Made by a program: the position numbers and the translations under genes. Under the pieces are notes generated by a model. It did not search any database and was not told where the DNA came from. It saw nothing but the letters and a program-made list of their open reading frames with translations. Positions 1-11,850 of a stretch of 64,000 nt of DNA are shown piece by piece. Each line of letters starts with the position of its first letter. Position 1 is the first letter of the stretch. The stretch lies in assembly GCA_006384855.1 (NCBI GenBank), contig VCJN01001674.1:1-64000 (forward strand), given 5' to 3'. The stretch comes from Tetraselmis striata. Its lineage: Eukaryota; Chlorophyta; Chlorodendrophyceae; Chlorodendrales; Chlorodendraceae.

Positions 1-424
1 CCATGGTTCGTGTGGGTGTGGCTAGGACAGCCGGCGTCAGCTCACACATCGAGGGCCCATTGTGTGGCGTGCTGGGCATGGGGGTGTGGGTGCAGGGGGG
101 GGGGGGGGGGAGCAAAGAGACAGCAGAGAGAGAGAGAGCAAAGAGAGAGCAAAGAGAGCAAAGGCAGAGAGATGCTGGAAGGGTGGACTTTATTACTCCC
201 TATGATCAATCGCAAGGGCCATTCACCAATGCGGCGAGCTCCTGCTGCTTTTACGGTCAGGGGGTTCCGCCCGACTTCCGCGCTCCTCCCAGCTGAAGCC
301 GAGCCGAATGAAGCCGTTCGCTATCAGCAGCCGTCGTTACAGCACGCGCGCAGATGCGGGCGCGGTGGGGAGGAGGAAAAGGGGGGGAGGGGGGATCGGT
401 GACGTGAGGCGCGGTGCGGCCTCG
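1..424. other. 3' flank of the TPR gene, low complexity
   Basis: No coding signal is seen. The stretch holds a run of about 14 G near 97-110, followed by an AG-rich purine tract (about 112-170). It lies just beyond the stop codon of the minus-strand TPR gene, so part is probably its 3' UTR. Open frames here are short and depend on the low-complexity tracts. Confidence 0.5.
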
Positions 425-1982
425 TCACAGGTACTGATCGCCCCCGGTAGCCGCTGCTGCGGCGGGTTGCTCCGCAGGTGCGCCTCCCTTCGCCCCTGAC
501 TGCTCGAACAGCGCCTGGTGCGGGGCGGAAGGAGTGGGTCCAAGGGGGGGGGGGGGGGGGGGGGGGGGGGCTCTCAATGGGATGCAGCAGGCAGGCAACA
601 CCATGTGTGTCACCTGATACGCCGCACCATTTAATTGGGTTCCCCCCCCCCCCCCCCCCCCCCCCAAACGCGACTAGTTTGGCATCACCGAGCTGAATCG
701 ATTTGAGGATTCCATGGTGTTTCCGTGCCGCGTTCAAGTTTATTTTTAGATAACTAACTTTCTTGTCCTCTGCGAAGGGGTCCATGATAGTGGTGTATCG
801 TAGTCCGGGGAACCGCTGGCAGCAGCTCAAGGCGGGGGCTGGTCTCAACGCCGAGACGGCCAGGCAGCCTAGCCGCGGCCGGTGGAGCGCAGCACTGGAG
901 CAGGCTGCAACTCCCGGGGGACAATAACCGGCGGGAGAATGGGCATATACGGCGCGGTCGCGTGATCACGGGTTTCTGCGGCCGGGGCTAGCGCGTACAC
1001 GCGGGCGACCCTGTCCGCGCGTAGTCCCCCTTACGGCGGACGTGTGGCGCACCGATACCGTCGATCCGAAATGGGTACCTGTCCTGCAACATGGCTACGT
1101 TGGCCTACAGAGGCCCCGCCCCACGCGCTGTAATTAGTGGACCCTGTGCGGGTTGGTCAGGGGCGGGCCCTCCCCTGATGCTGGGCAAAGACAGCTTGTC
1201 AAGACAAAAGAGCTCGGATCAATTCCGACGATGTACAGCGCTCCCACGGCGTGGCTACGTGGGGCGGGCTTGGGCCGGGCCGCACCAGGCGCTCGCTGAT
1301 CTCCGCCACCACGTCCTCGCGGCCCTGCGCGTGCGCCATGTCCAGCGCCATGGTGTAGTTCTCCTTGGCCAGCTCCATCTGCCCCAGCCGCGCGTAGGCC
1401 GACCCTCTGTGGCCTGGGCAGTGCACACGCTCCGACTCAGCCCCCCCCCCCCCCCCCCCCGCAAGACCCCGCCCCAGCATCACCGCACTCGCGACACCCT
1501 CTCGCAGAGGACTCGCACCCCCGCCAGTGCAGCATCACATACCTGCGACAGTGGACTGGGTTCGCGCGTCACATGCACTGACCGATGAAGGGTTATTGAG
1601 TTGGATGGTCGAGTCGGAGTCGCGCTACATGTGTGGCGTGTCCTGATAGATGTCCCGGCAAAGGTGGTATCATCCCTTCACGAGGGGGAAGTTTGGGGTG
1701 GGGGTGGGGGGGGGTACAACACTCCGGGTACTGACGGTGTCCAAGGAATGTTTTTCAAGGTGGCTTTTCACCCGCCCAAAAGTAAACGGATACGCCGCGA
1801 CCATGCTAAAAGAGTCCTGCTAAGCACCCCCAAAACGTCATATATGTTCAAGGTGCGCCATAGGGGCGCCGGCACCCATGATGTGTCGCAAAGCCAACGA
1901 ATGGTCTCAGCAGATCTTGGGGGGATAGCCATAGCGGGCATTGTTTAAGAAAGGGGGGGGGGTGGGAGGAATGGAAATTGGT

Positions 1983-2013
<31 letters not shown>

Positions 2014-3252
2014 GGGGCGCACTGAGCGTCTGCTGCATGAGCTGGTCCTGGTGCTTCGGCACGCTCTCCGCATACTCCTCCGCCCGCTTGAGCGCCGCGA
2101 GCGCCGCCTCCCCGTCGCCCGCCTCGATGTGCGTGACCGCCATTCGGTTCAGGGTGGCCGCCATGTACCTGTGTGCAGTAGCCGCCGGAGCAGAGTCAGC
2201 ACAAAGGAGTAAGAATGGGCCATGCCGTGCCTTGTCATACTATGTGGGCTCAATCGGGGCAGCAGGAAGGGAAAGGGGGGGGGGGGGGAGGAGGGGGTTG
2301 TCTTACTCCCAGGCGTTCCCCATCCGCTTGAACGTCTGCACCGCCTTCTCCAGCACCGCCGCGCTGGCGCCGTAGTCGCCTGCGTCGCGCTCCATCTCGC
2401 CCCACGTCGCCAGCAGCTCCGCGACGCGCGCGCGCAGGTCCATCTGCAGCTCCGCCGGGATGCCTGGCCGGTACTCCGCCTCCTCGTTGCGCGCCACCAC
2501 GCGCGACAGGCTGGACCGGACCTCTGCGTACACCTCCGGCGCGCGCTGCGGTGGCATGAGCAGTCAGGCGCGGCCCATCAGCCTCTGACATGACTAAGAA
2601 GGGGAGGAAGGGGGGGGGGGGGGGGGGGGGGCTGGATTAGGGGGGAAAGGGGCAGGCATCGCTGGCATCTAGGCATCCTATATATGCTGCATTTGGTCTC
2701 CAGCGTTGGAGACAGGCCACGCCGAGGCAGTATGGGATGCTAGCGAGTGTAGGGCAAGCAAGGGAGCAAGGGAGAGTAATCTTTGATGTTGGACGACATC
2801 GGGGCCCAGGGCGGGGACTCCGGTTTACCGAGGTTTATCGAGTACCGAGGAATGGACATGAGTGTCTCCCAATTGGGTGTGTAAATAAAGCGCTCAGGAG
2901 GACAGAGTTACAGGAGGGTGGGTCGTCAGAGCAGGATAGGAGGTGGGGCGCCCGAAGGAGGTAGGCGCCGAGGCACAGCAGCCTCTTGATGGGCAGTAAG
3001 TGCGAGTGGGCTGCGAGGATGGGCTTCCCGACGGAGGGAACGAGGGCGCACCTTCTTCCGCGCGGCGTCCACGTAGAGTCGCACCACCAGCGCATGCAGC
3101 GGCGGCGGCGCCTCGACGCGGTCGCACAGCTGGTCCGTGCTCTTCAGCACGCCCAACGCCGTGTCCGTCTCGCCCGCCGCCAGCGCGTTGGTCGCCTTAT
3201 TCACGTTCATCTGCACCAGCCGCGCGGCGTTGGCGTCGTCCTGCTTCCCCAT
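425..3252 (-). CDS. TPR-repeat protein, six exons
   Basis: Exons (minus strand): 3052-3252, 2307-2545, 2023-2168, 1286-1404, 759-815 and 425-514. Phases agree throughout and give a 283-residue protein. The ATG at 3252-3250 was chosen because the frame upstream lacks a better start and this ATG opens a charged helical segment. The product is almost all helical: residues from about 5 to 240 form TPR-like helix pairs, clearest in exons 2-4, where the pattern of A, G and Y at helix contacts (for example GSAYARLGQMELAKENYTMA) is typical. The C-terminus is a short Ala/Gly/Gln-rich tail ending GGDQYL. TPR proteins are scaffolds for protein contacts; the partner here is unknown. The exon 4 acceptor (near 1404) is the least certain junction. 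Introns hold G or C runs of 10-28 bases. I do not recognise a named family. Confidence 0.72.
1090..1205 (-). repeat. Dispersed intronic repeat, copy 1 (three in window)
   Basis: This ~115 bp stretch inside intron 4 of the TPR gene matches, in reverse complement, 48688-48803 and 49306-49415 inside intron 9 of the glutathione-transferase-like gene. Shared blocks include AGCTGTCT, CCCAGCAT, GGCCCGCC, ACCCGCA and GGGTCC(A/G)CTAAT, in the same order. Copies lie in opposite orientation relative to their host genes. It is probably a short non-autonomous element; no ends or target duplications were identified. Confidence 0.6.
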
Positions 3253-4852
3253 GGCGCTCGCACCTGCCCGCTCTCCTGCCAACTCGGCGCCCAGGTCCCG
3301 CGGATGCGGATGAACGGGCTCTGCAACAAAGCGGACAATTCCGTGGAAGGATCCTTTTAAACCGGGAGGACTTAGTCGAGTCCCAGCAGGCAAGCACGCC
3401 GCCGCATTCGGAGCAAGGCTTGGCGCATTGGCCGCTTCCTGGTTGGCCGGTACTATCTCACCAATTGGCCGCCAGCACAAGCTGGCCGTATTCGCACGCC
3501 GGTGCGTGTGTGTGTGTGTGTGTGTGTGTGGTGGTGGTGGTGGGGGGGAATTATACGGCCGAGGAGGTGTCGCTTACATCAGGTCGGGATAGTCAGAAGT
3601 GCAGCGTGGAAAAGGCGGCGGATGGAGAAGGGATAATAGCGGAGTCTGCCTCGCTCGCAGGAGAGCGGCGGCAAAGTGCCCGCCGGTGGCGGGGGGGGGG
3701 GGGGGGGGGGCTGGGGTCTATCGCTTCTGATTGGCGGCAGCGGCGACGCGCCCGCGACGGCGGCGACGACAGGCGGAGATGACATGATGACCTGGCGGCG
3801 CTATTGGCGGCGACAACGTACATTGACCGTCTCTTATAGTACCTATGAACTCTACTGATCTGGATAGCGCATTAAATCTCGCGCAGGTACGATTATCATG
3901 CGGAAACTTGCTATAGAGATGTACTCACCATTTTATATGAATTCGCAACTAAGGTCGGGAAGTCGCCGGCGCGGCGTCGGGACATTGGTGGTCAGAGTCC
4001 GCAACTACCCGCTTATCGTTGTCTGGCAGGAACTGGCAGTGCCCCACCACCGCTGCTGGGACTGCTTGCCAGGAGCACAATTAACCTACCGCCAACAGCC
4101 CGAAAGTAGCCCAGTGTACGTACTTCTAACTGGTACACTACGACGGGTAGGTCATGCTGGCAGGTCAGTCAATAAACCTGGCGAATGATAGAGGGGCACA
4201 TCCACCCATGCAGGTAGATGCCCCCAACCACAACCACAGGGATTTGCATCGGTCACGCCTTCGACCACGACAGGACGACGTTGCGGATGACGCGATGACA
4301 TTGCTTGCCTCGTCGCTCATGTATCCCCTCCCCATCGCCATGCGGCCAGAGCGCATGCACGGTGGATGACACAATCCCAAGCGTAGCTATCTCGGCCTGC
4401 AGGTAATGGCTGCCTCCTCATGCCCACCCGCAGAGCACACAGCAGAGCTGCAAAAATCGAGGCGACATCCGCCTCAAATAAAAGCAGAACGCATGCCACA
4501 CGGCCGCGTGATAATGTTGTCTATACCCTCATCGTATGTATGAACCTCAAATAAACATTGTACACGACGAAATCGTGTGAATTACTATACCGGTACTCGT
4601 CGTACCTGTAGTAGCATATGCATATTATTGGTAGTGTACCGGTACCAGTTTACATATTGTTACAACAGTGGTAGCGCATATTACTTACTTGTAGCGTTTA
4701 CATCATATGTACTCGTAATTATAGTCACAGGACCATCCTCCTCCAATTAGTGTGCCTTTGGTCTGCAGTTCCGTTCTTTTAAAACAGCTTGCTGCCCACC
4801 ATGGCCACGAAGTCTCATCCCAACACCAACGTGGGAAAGGGACCGCCAGCGT
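3253..4852. other. Intergenic: TPR promoter side and TYW1 3' side
   Basis: The minus-strand TPR gene starts at 3252 and the minus-strand TYW1 gene ends at 4853, so this holds the TPR promoter and the TYW1 3' UTR. It contains a GT dinucleotide tract (about 3503-3530) and a G run (about 3690-3710). TTACA motifs near 4649-4664, which read TGTAA on the minus strand, are candidate poly(A) signals for TYW1 about 200 nt past its stop. No gene is seen. Confidence 0.5.
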
Positions 4853-7800
4853 CTACGCGCCGGGTTCCGCGTCTGAGCTGGCGCCGGGATGGTTGCGCGT
4901 CTTCTTGAAGCGCTCCTCCACCGGGTCAAAGCCGGCCTCCGGCGCGCCGTAGACGGCCCAGCTGGGCGTGGGCGCCATGTAGTCCGCCGCAGTGAAGCGC
5001 TCCCCGGAGGCCACGAGCCGCTGGAAGGCGGGGTAGTCGATCCAGGTGTGCCACGCGCCGCCCACGCGGAAGCGGTCCACGCGCGCCAGCAGGATGCAGC
5101 ACGAGTGCGCGTGTTCACATGCCAGCGCGTAGCGCCCGCCCGCCGCGGCGCAGATGGCCTCGCCGAAGGCGCACACCTCGTCGTGGTACGGCACGTTCTT
5201 CATCGTCAGGCTGCTGGCGCCGGAGGAGCCGCAGTAGGTGACGCCCTGCGCGGGGGCGGGGCGCCAGGAGGGAAGGGGGGGGGGGGGGGGGAGGGCACTG
5301 CTCAGTAAGTAGCTGCGCAGCCGGGTGTGCAGGCAGGCATGCTTGCACTACATGCAGAGAAGGTGGGTGTGGACAGCCAACATGCGGAGACCCCCCGCCC
5401 ATCAATGGACAATAGCAGCTTGCAATGACGCCATGAGTATCCGCTCCTTAAACAGGCAATGAGTAGTATTGGCAAGCGGGAGCGGCGCGATATCACGGCG
5501 TGCGCATGCAGCACTGCGGCGCTTTGGTGCAGGCATAAGGGGAGGGGCACCTTGATCTCGATGAAGTCGGGCTCGCCGAGCTGGAGCAGCTCCGCGTACT
5601 TGTCAACCTGATGGGGGGGAGAAAGGACGGTGTGCTCATTGGCGCTGTTGCGGCATAGGAAAATAGGGCGTCACAGCCACAGGGCGATTCACGCATCATT
5701 GCTATACCTATACCTAAATATATATTGCACGCATAGGGTACAAACTAATTGTATGTGAGAAATACTGTCAAAAGGTGCCACTCTTGCCACTGGCGGAGAG
5801 CCACGTGGGGTGTGTGTGTATACAAACATATATACACATACATATATATATATATACACACGCACACAATCATCATGATTGGGAGTCGCAGTATCATCCT
5901 CGCTAATGGCGGTTCCATTGCTTGTACTGATGAGTACCAGAAAAGGACAGCAGGATCCTGGGGGAGAGGAGGGGGTGTGTGTGTGGGGGCGGGGGGGTGC
6001 GCCGGGCGAGGGGCGGCGCCCCGTGCCTCGCTCATGTTCCAGCCGCTGACGAGCGTGAGACGGTACACCGTGCGCTGGCCGTACTCCTTGAGGATGGCAA
6101 GGCACTCCAGGAAGCGCTCCCAGAAGTCGGCAAATAGCGGCCGGTCCACCGCCTGCAGCGCAAGAAGCCAGAGTGTCAGGGGGGCCTCAGGGGAAGATTG
6201 GGGGAAGAGGGGGGGGGGGGGGGGGGGGGGGTGTAAACGTGTGCTTCCAACTTGGAGGCCGACCATCGGCCAAATAAAGTGAGAAGAAAACAAAAATCAA
6301 CATTGCTTCTAAACCGCGAGTCGCACGCATCAATGCCACTTCAGGTAAAAATATTCAAGAGAAAAGTCAGAAAATATGAAAAACCTCACGGAACCTCCTG
6401 ATCGCTGTGGAGCAAAACGACCCATCCTTTCCGGGACCTGCGAATCAACTGAAGTGGTACCGTACTCGATGGCATAAATCACCTACGCTTTTCGTCACAC
6501 ACAGGGGCGAAGGAGGCGGGGACGTCGCTCACCTTGAGGGACTCCTTGGTGGCGGCGTCAATGGACACGTACATCTGCGTGACGGGCTTCATGCGGCGCA
6601 TGGCGTCCGGGAACTGCGCATTGGTGACGAGGAAGGTCGACATGCCGCGCGAGTGGAGCTCGCCGACGAGGTCGTTGATGCGAGGGTACATGATGGGCTC
6701 GCCCACAAGGCTGAGCGCACAGTGCGCCGGCTGCGGCGGCGCGCAGGCACAGCGGCGTGAGGCAGCCACTCGCAAGGCGCCGCAAAGGCTGGCCAGGGCG
6801 GCTTTCACGGCGGTGTAATCGGGGCAGGAAAAGGCGGGGAGGGGGGAGGATTGGCACCTTGAGGCCCTCCTTGAACCGGTCTGGCTTGACGCCCGGCACG
6901 CCGCGGAACTCCTTCACCATCTTGACGTGGCTCTCCACCGCCTGGCGCACGATCACGTCCGGCTCGTCCATGTCCCACTTCCACTCCTTGCCCACGGGGT
7001 TGCTGTGGTGCCGCCAGCAGAAGACACACTTGTTGGCGCACGCGAGCGAGGGCGTCGCCTCCATGCAGCGGTGCGACTCGATGCCGTAGAAACTGTGCTT
7101 GTAGCAGCCGCCACGCCCCCGGAGCATGGACTTGGTCCACCTGGGAGCAGGGCAGAGCAGAGCAGCGCGCAGCGCCGGGGCCATGTCAGCTGGCCAGACC
7201 AACCGATGGCCAAAGGAGCACGCGCCGTGCAAAAGCAGCGACCGCGTGATGCAGCTCTACATATGCAAATGGTGCATGCAGATACACATATGCATACGTA
7301 AGGACACGTGTCTTACGTTCCCCCGGTGCACATGTGCGGTCAGATTGCAGTTCACAAGATATATACACATATTCGGTAAATGGCGTTGCTAATGCAAATG
7401 TTTACAAAAAGATACACTTTATAGAACATTGGCTATCATCAGTTGCATAAGTATGCCCGCCAAATACGATTCCCGATTCCACACGCCGCCATGTTCTCAT
7501 GCTCTCCGGCGCTGCCGTATATTCCGCCCTCGACCTAGTGAAGTAGTTTTGGCCTATCACCAACTTGGATTTGAAAACTCGGACGTCCAGAAAGTAAAGT
7601 AACATCGTTTAGAATACATGTATGTGCGTATACACTTATATATCCATAGATGTACATGACTATGTACCTAGGGCTAGAGGGCTACGGCCAGACACCCAAT
7701 TGGGGTCGGGTGATGCCCTACAGCAAACCCCAGGCCTCCGGTCTGGGCGCGTTTAATCTTACCTTACCATGAGTATGTACAACTGAACACTCATGACGCA

Positions 7801-9751
7801 CATGCGAACGTATTTACTCATGTGAGCATACGGGTGCCGGCGCACCTATAATGATAACCTTGAAAACAACCCAAAATTGGGATTGCTAGCAACCAATAAG
7901 AACATTCGCTGTGGTTCCGCTACGATTTCGTCTAGATTTGACCTTTGGCAGGCAGGGCACGATCTGATTCGCAGTGTTGCCATTGATGTGTGGGTCAACG
8001 TAGTCAGTATCATACATGACGGCGAGATGGGACCGCGACACCCGGGCATGGGGCCATGCGGGAGGCGCCGCATTCCAGCGCACCGGCACATCTTCACGCC
8101 GCTGTGGCTGCCGATCAGCTTGTAGCCCTGCTTGCTCAGGCTGGCTCGCAGCATGGGCGTCAGCATCTGCTTGGGCGCCTTGCCCGGCGCCGCCGCCACG
8201 ACCAGGTCCTCGATGTCCGGGAGCGCGTCGCCGTCCGCCTCGCCCTCCTCGCCGTCCTCCTCCTCGCTGTCGCTGCCCTCGCCAGCGGCGGCCGCTGGCG
8301 CCTGGTTGTACGCGCGCCCTGCCACCCACACCGCGATCCGCTTTCATACCCCACAAACAACCATGGCTGGCATGACGGACGCGCGGCGAAGGCAGGGCGG
8401 GGCGGCGCACCAACGCGGGCAAGCGTGAGCGCCGCGAGCAGTCGGTGGCACCACTCGTCGAACTGCGCCTCCATGTCGTTGGAGTCCTCGTTGCCGAGGC
8501 CCACCGGCAGCAGCTGGCGCGCGCCCATCGCGGCGATGCGGCCGTCGACGGCCTTCCCCACCGCGTTGAAGTTGTCGCCGTACAGCTGGTTGCCGCAGCC
8601 AAACACCGCGTAGCGCATGCCCTGTCCGCGGTATCCAATGTTTGTCAGCGCGGTTCACCACATGAAGCCATTCCATCATGCAGGACATGAACGATGACAA
8701 TCATAAACACTGCCATTCCTTTTTCTTGATTGCTGTACTGGTTGAGCGTACTAAACATGCATGACAGTAGATGAAAAGTGCGCTGGCTCCGCGTTCCACC
8801 CGGCCGAGTGGATGCAGCCTCACCTGCAGCATACCAGCGCCCACGCGGAAGTCGGTCGCGCTCTCCTCCAGCCAGCGGCAGAACCACGCGGCGCTCTCGG
8901 GGGGCGTGCCGTCGGTGTAGGTGGAGATGACGACCACCGCCAGGCGCTCCGACGCCAGGTTCTCCACCTGGCGCGCAAGGCGCATCGCACGGGGAGGGGG
9001 GGAGAGGAATGTCAAGACGACTGGCGGGGCGGCCTGGCGGGCGGGGATGTGGTCAGTGCGCGAGGGTCAGAAGGATCCATTGGTTAAAAATAAGGCAACA
9101 GCGGGCAGCGCCCTTCAGCCAGAGTACAATGCTGCGGGATGGCAGCAAATCATCACGCCCTCGGCGGGTTCCCCCCTCACCACGGACAGCAACCCTCTAC
9201 GTACCCGCCCCGCCAGCGGGGCGCACCTCATAGTCCTTCACGTCCACCACCGCGGGCGCCATGCCAGCCACCTTGGCGCGCGCCGCGAGCTTGTTGGCGA
9301 AGTGCAGGCTCGTGCCCTTCTGCGAGCCCGCCAGCAGCAGTAGCCGTGGCTTGCCCTGCGAGACGCACGCCCAGGGAGGAGGTCAGGAGGGCCGGGTGAT
9401 GGCACGAGGCAAGACGAATAAAAGTACTAGCGCGCGGGGCCATAATTTCTGTTTTATGATGCTCGACAAGATTTGCGCAGTTTCGCTCGGCCTGACCTCG
9501 CCACCGCTGCCTCGGCCGTCCTCGTCCGCGGTGCCCTCTGTCTGCTCCTGCTGATTATCATAGCGGCGCTGCAATTCGCGCACGCGGGTCATGAGCCGGC
9601 CCATGGAGAAGAGGAAGAAGGTGCCGGCGGCGCCGGCGGCTAAGGCCACCACGTTGGGCATCAGGACCGAGTGCAGGGCGCCCATCCCCGCCAGCCACGC
9701 GCTCGCCGCCGCGTCCACCAGCGGCTGCAGCCACCCGTCCGACGACGCCAT
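4853..9751 (-). CDS. TYW1: tRNA 4-demethylwyosine synthase (flavodoxin + radical SAM)
   Basis: Ten exons (minus): 9497-9751, 9227-9355, 8824-8967, 8411-8621, 8084-8318, 6858-7140, 6533-6730, 6027-6152, 5551-5607 and 4853-5245; 676 residues. TYW1 builds the tricyclic base of wybutosine at G37 of tRNA-Phe from N1-methylguanosine and pyruvate. Order: a hydrophobic N-terminal segment (about 29-50), a flavodoxin FMN loop (AGSQKGTSLHF) with later STYTDGTPP and FGCGNQLYG motifs, an acidic Ser/Glu/Asp linker, then the radical SAM domain. The family signature GRGGCYKHSFYGI precedes the cluster cysteines C359, C363 and C366 (CANKCVFC). SLVGEPIMYP and VTYCGSSGASSLTMKNVP match the conserved core and C-terminus. 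Length is normal for the family. The N-terminal segment suggests membrane anchoring, probably ER. Exon 8 ends at a GC donor (GAG|GCACGG); no GT is available nearby. Confidence 0.95.
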
Positions 9752-11171
9752 GGCGGCCCGGGGCACGGATCAGGGCAGGGAGTTCGGGTCGGGGGATAGC
9801 AGCGGTTTCTAGTGCCTTAGTGGCTGCTTTCGTGATATCACGCCACCAGCCCAGTCGCCGTCTTCCGCCCGCCGAGTGCTGACGCCGACAGGATGAGCCA
9901 CCGGCGAGCCGCGGTTGTCGGCAGCAAGCAACGAAGACGGCGGTATGACGGCGCGGCGGCGCGACTGGCCGGATCGAACGCTCGCGCGGCGGATAGGGCG
10001 TGATATGGTCGCTGTATATAAGGATGACAGGTACCTAAACATTCAACCTTAGCAAATATTAAACCTACCCTGATCTTTACGACGAGTCGACGACCGCGTG
10101 ATCGGATGATTACATCGTCGAGCATACCTGCCCGTACCGTAGCCAGCGAGTATCGACCATATCTATCGTACATGGGGTAGCAACTGTAAAGTACACGCGT
10201 ACAGTGATTTAGACTCAACTCGTCGACCCCGTCGAACAGCGCCAAACGTCCGAGTTTTTCCCCAGCCAAACAGCCCCGCAGCCAAACAGCCCCGCAGCCA
10301 AACGTCCGAGTTTTTCATCGTATCTGAACGAGGATAATCGTTAAATGTCGGAACTATGTCGTTGCACGAACTTAAATTCATCGTGCTCACTGCGTGTTAA
10401 TCCGCGCGGGGCTATCTAATGCACGGGCGGCGGGCATCGGCGCGCCATCGCCCGCCCACCACATTTGGCGCCGGCCCGGGCCGAGGGGGGGGGGGGGGGG
10501 GGGGGGGGCTTCATCCTGGCACCCAGACCGCACGCAGCAGTATCAGCAGACAGAGCTTCACCCTGCAGCCATCCCTTTGCCGGATCCCTTGGACATTCAG
10601 GTGCGGGTCGATGCCCCTCCCAATTACCGTGTAAGGCAGCTGGATTTGGCGTAAGCGGCACACCGGCACCGCGGAGCTCTGGAAGCGTGTGTGTGCTCAC
10701 AAGATGAAAGGGGTACTGGTAGTGGAGGTGGGGGAGTTTGCGGGGTTCAGGGCACTTTCCTGGCCTGCGCTACGCGCCATCGCCCGACACCCGCGCTCCA
10801 AGCGCACCCGGCACCCGCGCTTCACCTGCATCTATCCCGTAGTATTCTCCTCATCACACACCACGGAATCTGATACAGCACGCTATTTTGAGGTGGCATG
10901 AAAGCGCCGGCGGGGTGACGGTTACATGTGGAAAGGGGGCGAAGTGGAGGGAGAGGGGGGGGGGGGGGGGGTTCAGGGGGCAAACCCTAAATGTGCCCCC
11001 CGCTCCTGGCGGACCCCCCCCCCCCCCCCGCCCCCGCCTTCCCGGTTTCCCCACGCGGTCGCTGGTGGGGCGCTGCAGTGGCAAAGCCTGGCCAAGCCGG
11101 GCTTGTGGACAGGCGAGCCCTGGCGTTTGCGGGGCGGCAAGGCGCTGAGAGTGGGTGCCCCCTCCCGCAGG
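9752..11171. promoter_or_regulatory. Divergent intergenic region, TYW1 (-) / QCR8 (+)
   Basis: Both flanking genes are transcribed outward, so the promoters of TYW1 and QCR8 must lie here. It shows a ~17 bp tandem motif (CAGCCCCGCAGCCAAA-type, about 10262-10302) bounded by a repeated CCAAACGTCCGAGTTTTTC (near 10243 and 10297), and G runs at about 10484-10508 and 10957-10970. I cannot place a TATA box with confidence. The QCR8 transcript may carry a 5' UTR intron, but nothing in the sequence proves it. Confidence 0.45.
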
Positions 11172-11850
11172 ATGGCGCCCAAACTGCCCTTCCGCGTGAA
11201 GAGCGTGGTGTACACGCTGAGCCCCTACGAGCAGAGCATAATCGGGAACTGGTTCAAGACCGCGCCGGGCAAGCTGCAGAAGAAGGTCTCCGAGGTGGGC
11301 GCTTCCCGCCCGCGTTGAGCGCGTCTCTTCAGCGGCTGCCTTTCCCAGGGAGAGCTCATAGGGACCGGATCCCCCCCCCCCCTCCCCCCCCCCCCCCCCT
11401 CCCCAAAAAAAAATACCGGACGGCCGATTTTTATTTTTCATTTATTTTGTAAGCCCCACCCCTCCCCTTCCCCCCTTTTCCTCCAAAAGACGCAAGCTAT
11501 CTGCTGACGAAGCCCCTGTCCAACTCCCAACGCCCCCTGCGCGCGCAGAACTGGTTTGCGGTGGGCGTTTTCGGTGCCTTGCCGCTGTTTGGGACCGTCT
11601 GGTAGGCCGCCATCTCCACCCTCAGCCCCCCCCCCCCCCCATCCCTCCCCCACCTCCCCCAATAAGCCTACCCAGTCCTCCCAACTACCACCCAATAACC
11701 ATCCAATAACCCTCCGAATGACCCCCGTCCGCCTCCTCTGCACACATGTCAGTTGGCGGCTGCGCTGACCCCAGGTCCCCCTGATTTCTGCCCCCCTCCA
11801 GGTGGGCGGAGAACTTTAAGGAGCAGGAGAAGCTGCACCACCGCTACTGA
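11172..11850 (+). CDS. QCR8: Ubiquinol-cytochrome c reductase subunit 8 (complex III)
   Basis: Exons 11172-11294, 11549-11601 and 11802-11850 give 74 residues with phases 0 and 2. QCR8 is the small ubiquinone-binding subunit of mitochondrial complex III, with one membrane helix. The N-terminal part (RVKSVVYTLSPYEQ, then KLQKKVSENW) and the C-terminus (FKEQEKLHHRY) match plant and algal members. The single helix spans about residues 43-60 and is split by intron 2. Length is close to the plant protein (about 72). The ATG at 11172 follows a G/C-rich leader and gives the expected short N-terminus. Both introns contain long C runs on the coding strand (about 11371-11400 and 11627-11640) close to their acceptors, possibly serving as the pyrimidine tract. 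Confidence 0.92.
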
